From Desulfonema limicola (GTDB taxonomy: Bacteria > Desulfobacterota > Desulfobacteria > Desulfobacterales > DYRC01), in NCBI GenBank assembly GCA_020718925.1, contig DYRC01000005.1, forward strand, positions 7,982 to 23,398: a stretch of 15,417 bases of DNA, in the 5' to 3' direction. Position 1 is the stretch's first letter; each line of letters starts with the position of its first letter. Below are positions 13,637-15,417 of this stretch, piece after piece. The translations under genes were made by a program, and so were the position numbers. The notes under the pieces were generated by a model that did not search any database, had not been told where the DNA came from, and saw only the letters and a list, made by a program, of their open reading frames with translations.

Positions 13637-15417
13637 TTACTCCGCCTCTTTTCGGATTTTCCCCACCTTGTCCTTGAACTCCTGACTCACAGCATCCACA
13701 TCGTCTGAAGAAGCAATCACCTGCGGCGTTATCAGAACAATCAGTTCGGTCTTATCATCTGTTTTGGTCTTTGTGCCGAACAGATATTGAATGACCGGAA
13801 TGCTGCCCAGACAGGGAATGCCGGACATGGTATCGTTTTTCTTTTCCTTAATCAGCCCACCTATCACAATGGTCTGTCCGGTTTTAACTGTCAGAGACGT
13901 ATCCACCGTCCGCTTGAAAAACGCCGGATAATCGCTGCCGCCCACTTTGACCGGCTGATCTTTGAGTTCGCTCACTTCCTGTTTGATGTCCATGCTGACC
14001 AGCCCGAATTCATTGATATGCGGCGTAACGGTCAGAATAACCCCGGTATTTCGGTATTGAATATTGGTTTGCAGCAGAGGATCCATTGCAGTGCTTTGAT
14101 ATTGATACTGTGCGCTGGCAACCGGAACTTCATCTGAAATTTCAATATTGGCTTCTTTGTTATCAGACGCCAGCACGGTCGGCGTTGATAGAATATTGAC
14201 CTTGCCTTCCGTAGCCAAAGCAGACAGCGTGGCGCCCCATCGGGCATCTTCGCCGATCATAAATTTCAGTCCGCTGAAATCCTTGCTTCCGATAGAACCT
14301 TGCAGAAGAGACGTACTCGGCGTACCGCCCGCGCCTTTTACATAACTCCATTCCACGCCTAACTGAGTTTTGGTATTTAGTGTAATTTCTGCCACCGTAA
14401 CCCTAATCAGCACCTGCCGGGGAAGAACGTCAATTTTTTCCAAAATACCTGCCACCATCCGATAATCTTTGGGCGAGGCTTCGATGATCAGCGCGTTTCG
14501 GATCTCATCTGCGGTAATCCGCATTCCGCCTCTGAGGGTGGTAGTTCCCGAAGAGGTTTTTGCTGTCTTTTTCCCGGACTTTTTTGAGGATTCTTTTTTT
14601 GTTGTCGCGGCAGTAGGAAACAGATTTTTAATCGGATCGTCTTTTTTGGTCTCTTTGACTTTTTCAGTGTCTTTGCCCGTTTTATCCGTTTTTTCAGAAG
14701 GTGTTTCGGAAAAGACCGAGTTGAGCAGTTCTGAGAGTTCTCCGGCTTCGCTGTTTTTGACCGGATACACATAAATTCCCGGCTCGGCTTTATCGCCGGA
14801 CATATCGGTATTTCGGACAACTTCTTCGATTTTAGCAAAAATTCCGGGATTTGCACTGATGGCAAGCAGGGTGTTCAGACGGGCAATCGCAACAAATTTT
14901 GCCTGATCTTTTGCAGCATCTCCGGTCCCGAAAATATCCGTGCAGATTTTTGCCATATCTTCGGCATCTGTGCGTTCCAACGGATAAAAGCGATAATTGA
15001 CCTTTTCAAACAGATTGATGTCAAACGATTGAACTAACTTCAGTATTTTTCGGATATTCGTGTCTTTATCCGCCACAACCAGAGTATTCGGAGATTTATG
15101 AGACACAATCGCGCCGCCGCCGGACACAAACGGACCAAGCAGTTTTCCCATTTCTTCCGAAGAAATATAGGTCAGGGGAATCACCTGAATCATCATTCTT
15201 TCGCCGATGCCCAGCTTATCGCCGGACCGTCCTGAATGCGGCGAGGCAGGAAGCCGGGACGCGTCTTTGACGCTGACAATATTATAAAGATTGCCGTCTT
15301 TGATCGCTGTCAGCCCATTGGCTTCAAGAACCTGAAAAAACACCGAAAAAAGGTCTTCCCGCTTCAGACTTCCGGCAGTGTGAACCGTTACTTTGCCCCG
15401 GACATTGGGATCAACAA
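13637..15417 (-). CDS. gspD: Type II secretion secretin GspD (5' end off the right edge)
   Basis: Outer-membrane secretin through which folded proteins leave the periplasm in type II secretion. The frame stays open to the right edge, so the signal peptide and early N0 domain are missing; 592 residues are visible. Counting from the edge: the end of N0 (DPNVRGKVTV at the start, LEANGLTAI near 30), N1 (~75-133, PNTLVVADKDTNIRKI), N2 (~137-205), N3 (~212-325) containing a Lys/Ser/Thr-rich stretch at ~236-293, then the secretin barrel (~330-565) with RQVLIRVTVAEITL, STPTVLASDNKEA, EVPVAS, YRNTGVILTVTPHI, GQTIVIGGLI, IPCLGSIPVIQYLFG and TELIVLITPQVI. A short charged tail of ~25 residues is where a pilotin would bind. 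The stop is 1 bp from the next start. PilQ-type secretins are the alternative, but the N0-N3 order favours GspD. Confidence 0.93.
   Translation of the reverse strand, partial: VDPNVRGKVTVHTAGSLKREDLFSVFFQVLEANGLTAIKDGNLYNIVSVKDASRLPASPHSGRSGDKLGIGERMMIQVIPLTYISSEEMGKLLGPFVSGGGAIVSHKSPNTLVVADKDTNIRKILKLVQSFDINLFEKVNYRFYPLERTDAEDMAKICTDIFGTGDAAKDQAKFVAIARLNTLLAISANPGIFAKIEEVVRNTDMSGDKAEPGIYVYPVKNSEAGELSELLNSVFSETPSEKTDKTGKDTEKVKETKKDDPIKNLFPTAATTKKESSKKSGKKTAKTSSGTTTLRGGMRITADEIRNALIIEASPKDYRMVAGILEKIDVLPRQVLIRVTVAEITLNTKTQLGVEWSYVKGAGGTPSTSLLQGSIGSKDFSGLKFMIGEDARWGATLSALATEGKVNILSTPTVLASDNKEANIEISDEVPVASAQYQYQSTAMDPLLQTNIQYRNTGVILTVTPHINEFGLVSMDIKQEVSELKDQPVKVGGSDYPAFFKRTVDTSLTVKTGQTIVIGGLIKEKKNDTMSGIPCLGSIPVIQYLFGTKTKTDDKTELIVLITPQVIASSDDVDAVSQEFKDKVGKIRKEAE

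Noticed and set aside
1..15417. parS site for the ParB encoded here
   Set aside because: I scanned by eye for TGTTTCACGTGAAACA-like 16-mers on both strands. Only half-matches such as GTTTCAC at several places were seen, none with the inverted second half.

Overview
The window looks like chromosomal DNA of a Gram-negative, probably anaerobic bacterium, most likely a Desulfobacterota (delta-proteobacterial) sulfate-reducer-type lineage. The outer membrane is implied by LptE and a type II secretion secretin. The lineage guess rests on a methyltetrahydrofolate:corrinoid methyltransferase-like enzyme, a stand-alone IMP cyclohydrolase, histidine kinases with domains common in that group, a calcium-binding/dockerin-like surface protein, and many Uma2 and DUF4258/DUF2283 type accessory genes. 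This is inference from gene content; there is no rRNA gene to confirm it. The DNA is almost entirely coding: no gap between genes exceeds about 185 bp, and I saw no tRNA, rRNA, IS element or CRISPR array.

Layout. Left edge: the 3' end of a secreted MopE-type calcium-binding/dockerin-like protein (+). Then comes a long run on the minus strand, read right to left: lptE, a pterin-binding methyltransferase, a Uma2-family nuclease, glnE, a DUF4258/DUF2283 toxin-antitoxin-like pair, and a soluble histidine kinase. A 183 bp divergent region separates lptE from a D-Ala-D-Ala-ligase-like ATP-grasp gene (+). That gene converges on a single-domain IMP cyclohydrolase gene (-). A second divergent region drives a periplasmic protein with an STN/secretin-N0-like domain and a PDZ domain (+). 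This gene converges on parB (-), which lies behind a tiny DUF4405-like membrane cytochrome gene (-). The right end is a tight minus-strand cluster: gspD (cut by the right edge), an ABC-type substrate-binding protein with no transporter, and a membrane histidine kinase.

How they may work together. glnE adjusts nitrogen assimilation through glutamine synthetase. LptE and GspD are outer-membrane assembly and secretion factors. The substrate-binding protein and the membrane kinase overlap by 4 bp and probably form a ligand-sensing module, unusually tied to a secretin gene. ParB serves chromosome segregation.

The most unusual structural signal is a family of short GC-rich palindromes. They occur in the lptE-methyltransferase gap, at the 3' end of the first kinase gene (where they encode its C-terminal tail), and in frame inside glnE. 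I do not see a convincing wholly new multi-gene system. The best leads are the in-frame palindromic element, the gspD/binding-protein/kinase operon, the STN-PDZ protein and the apparently leaderless promoters.
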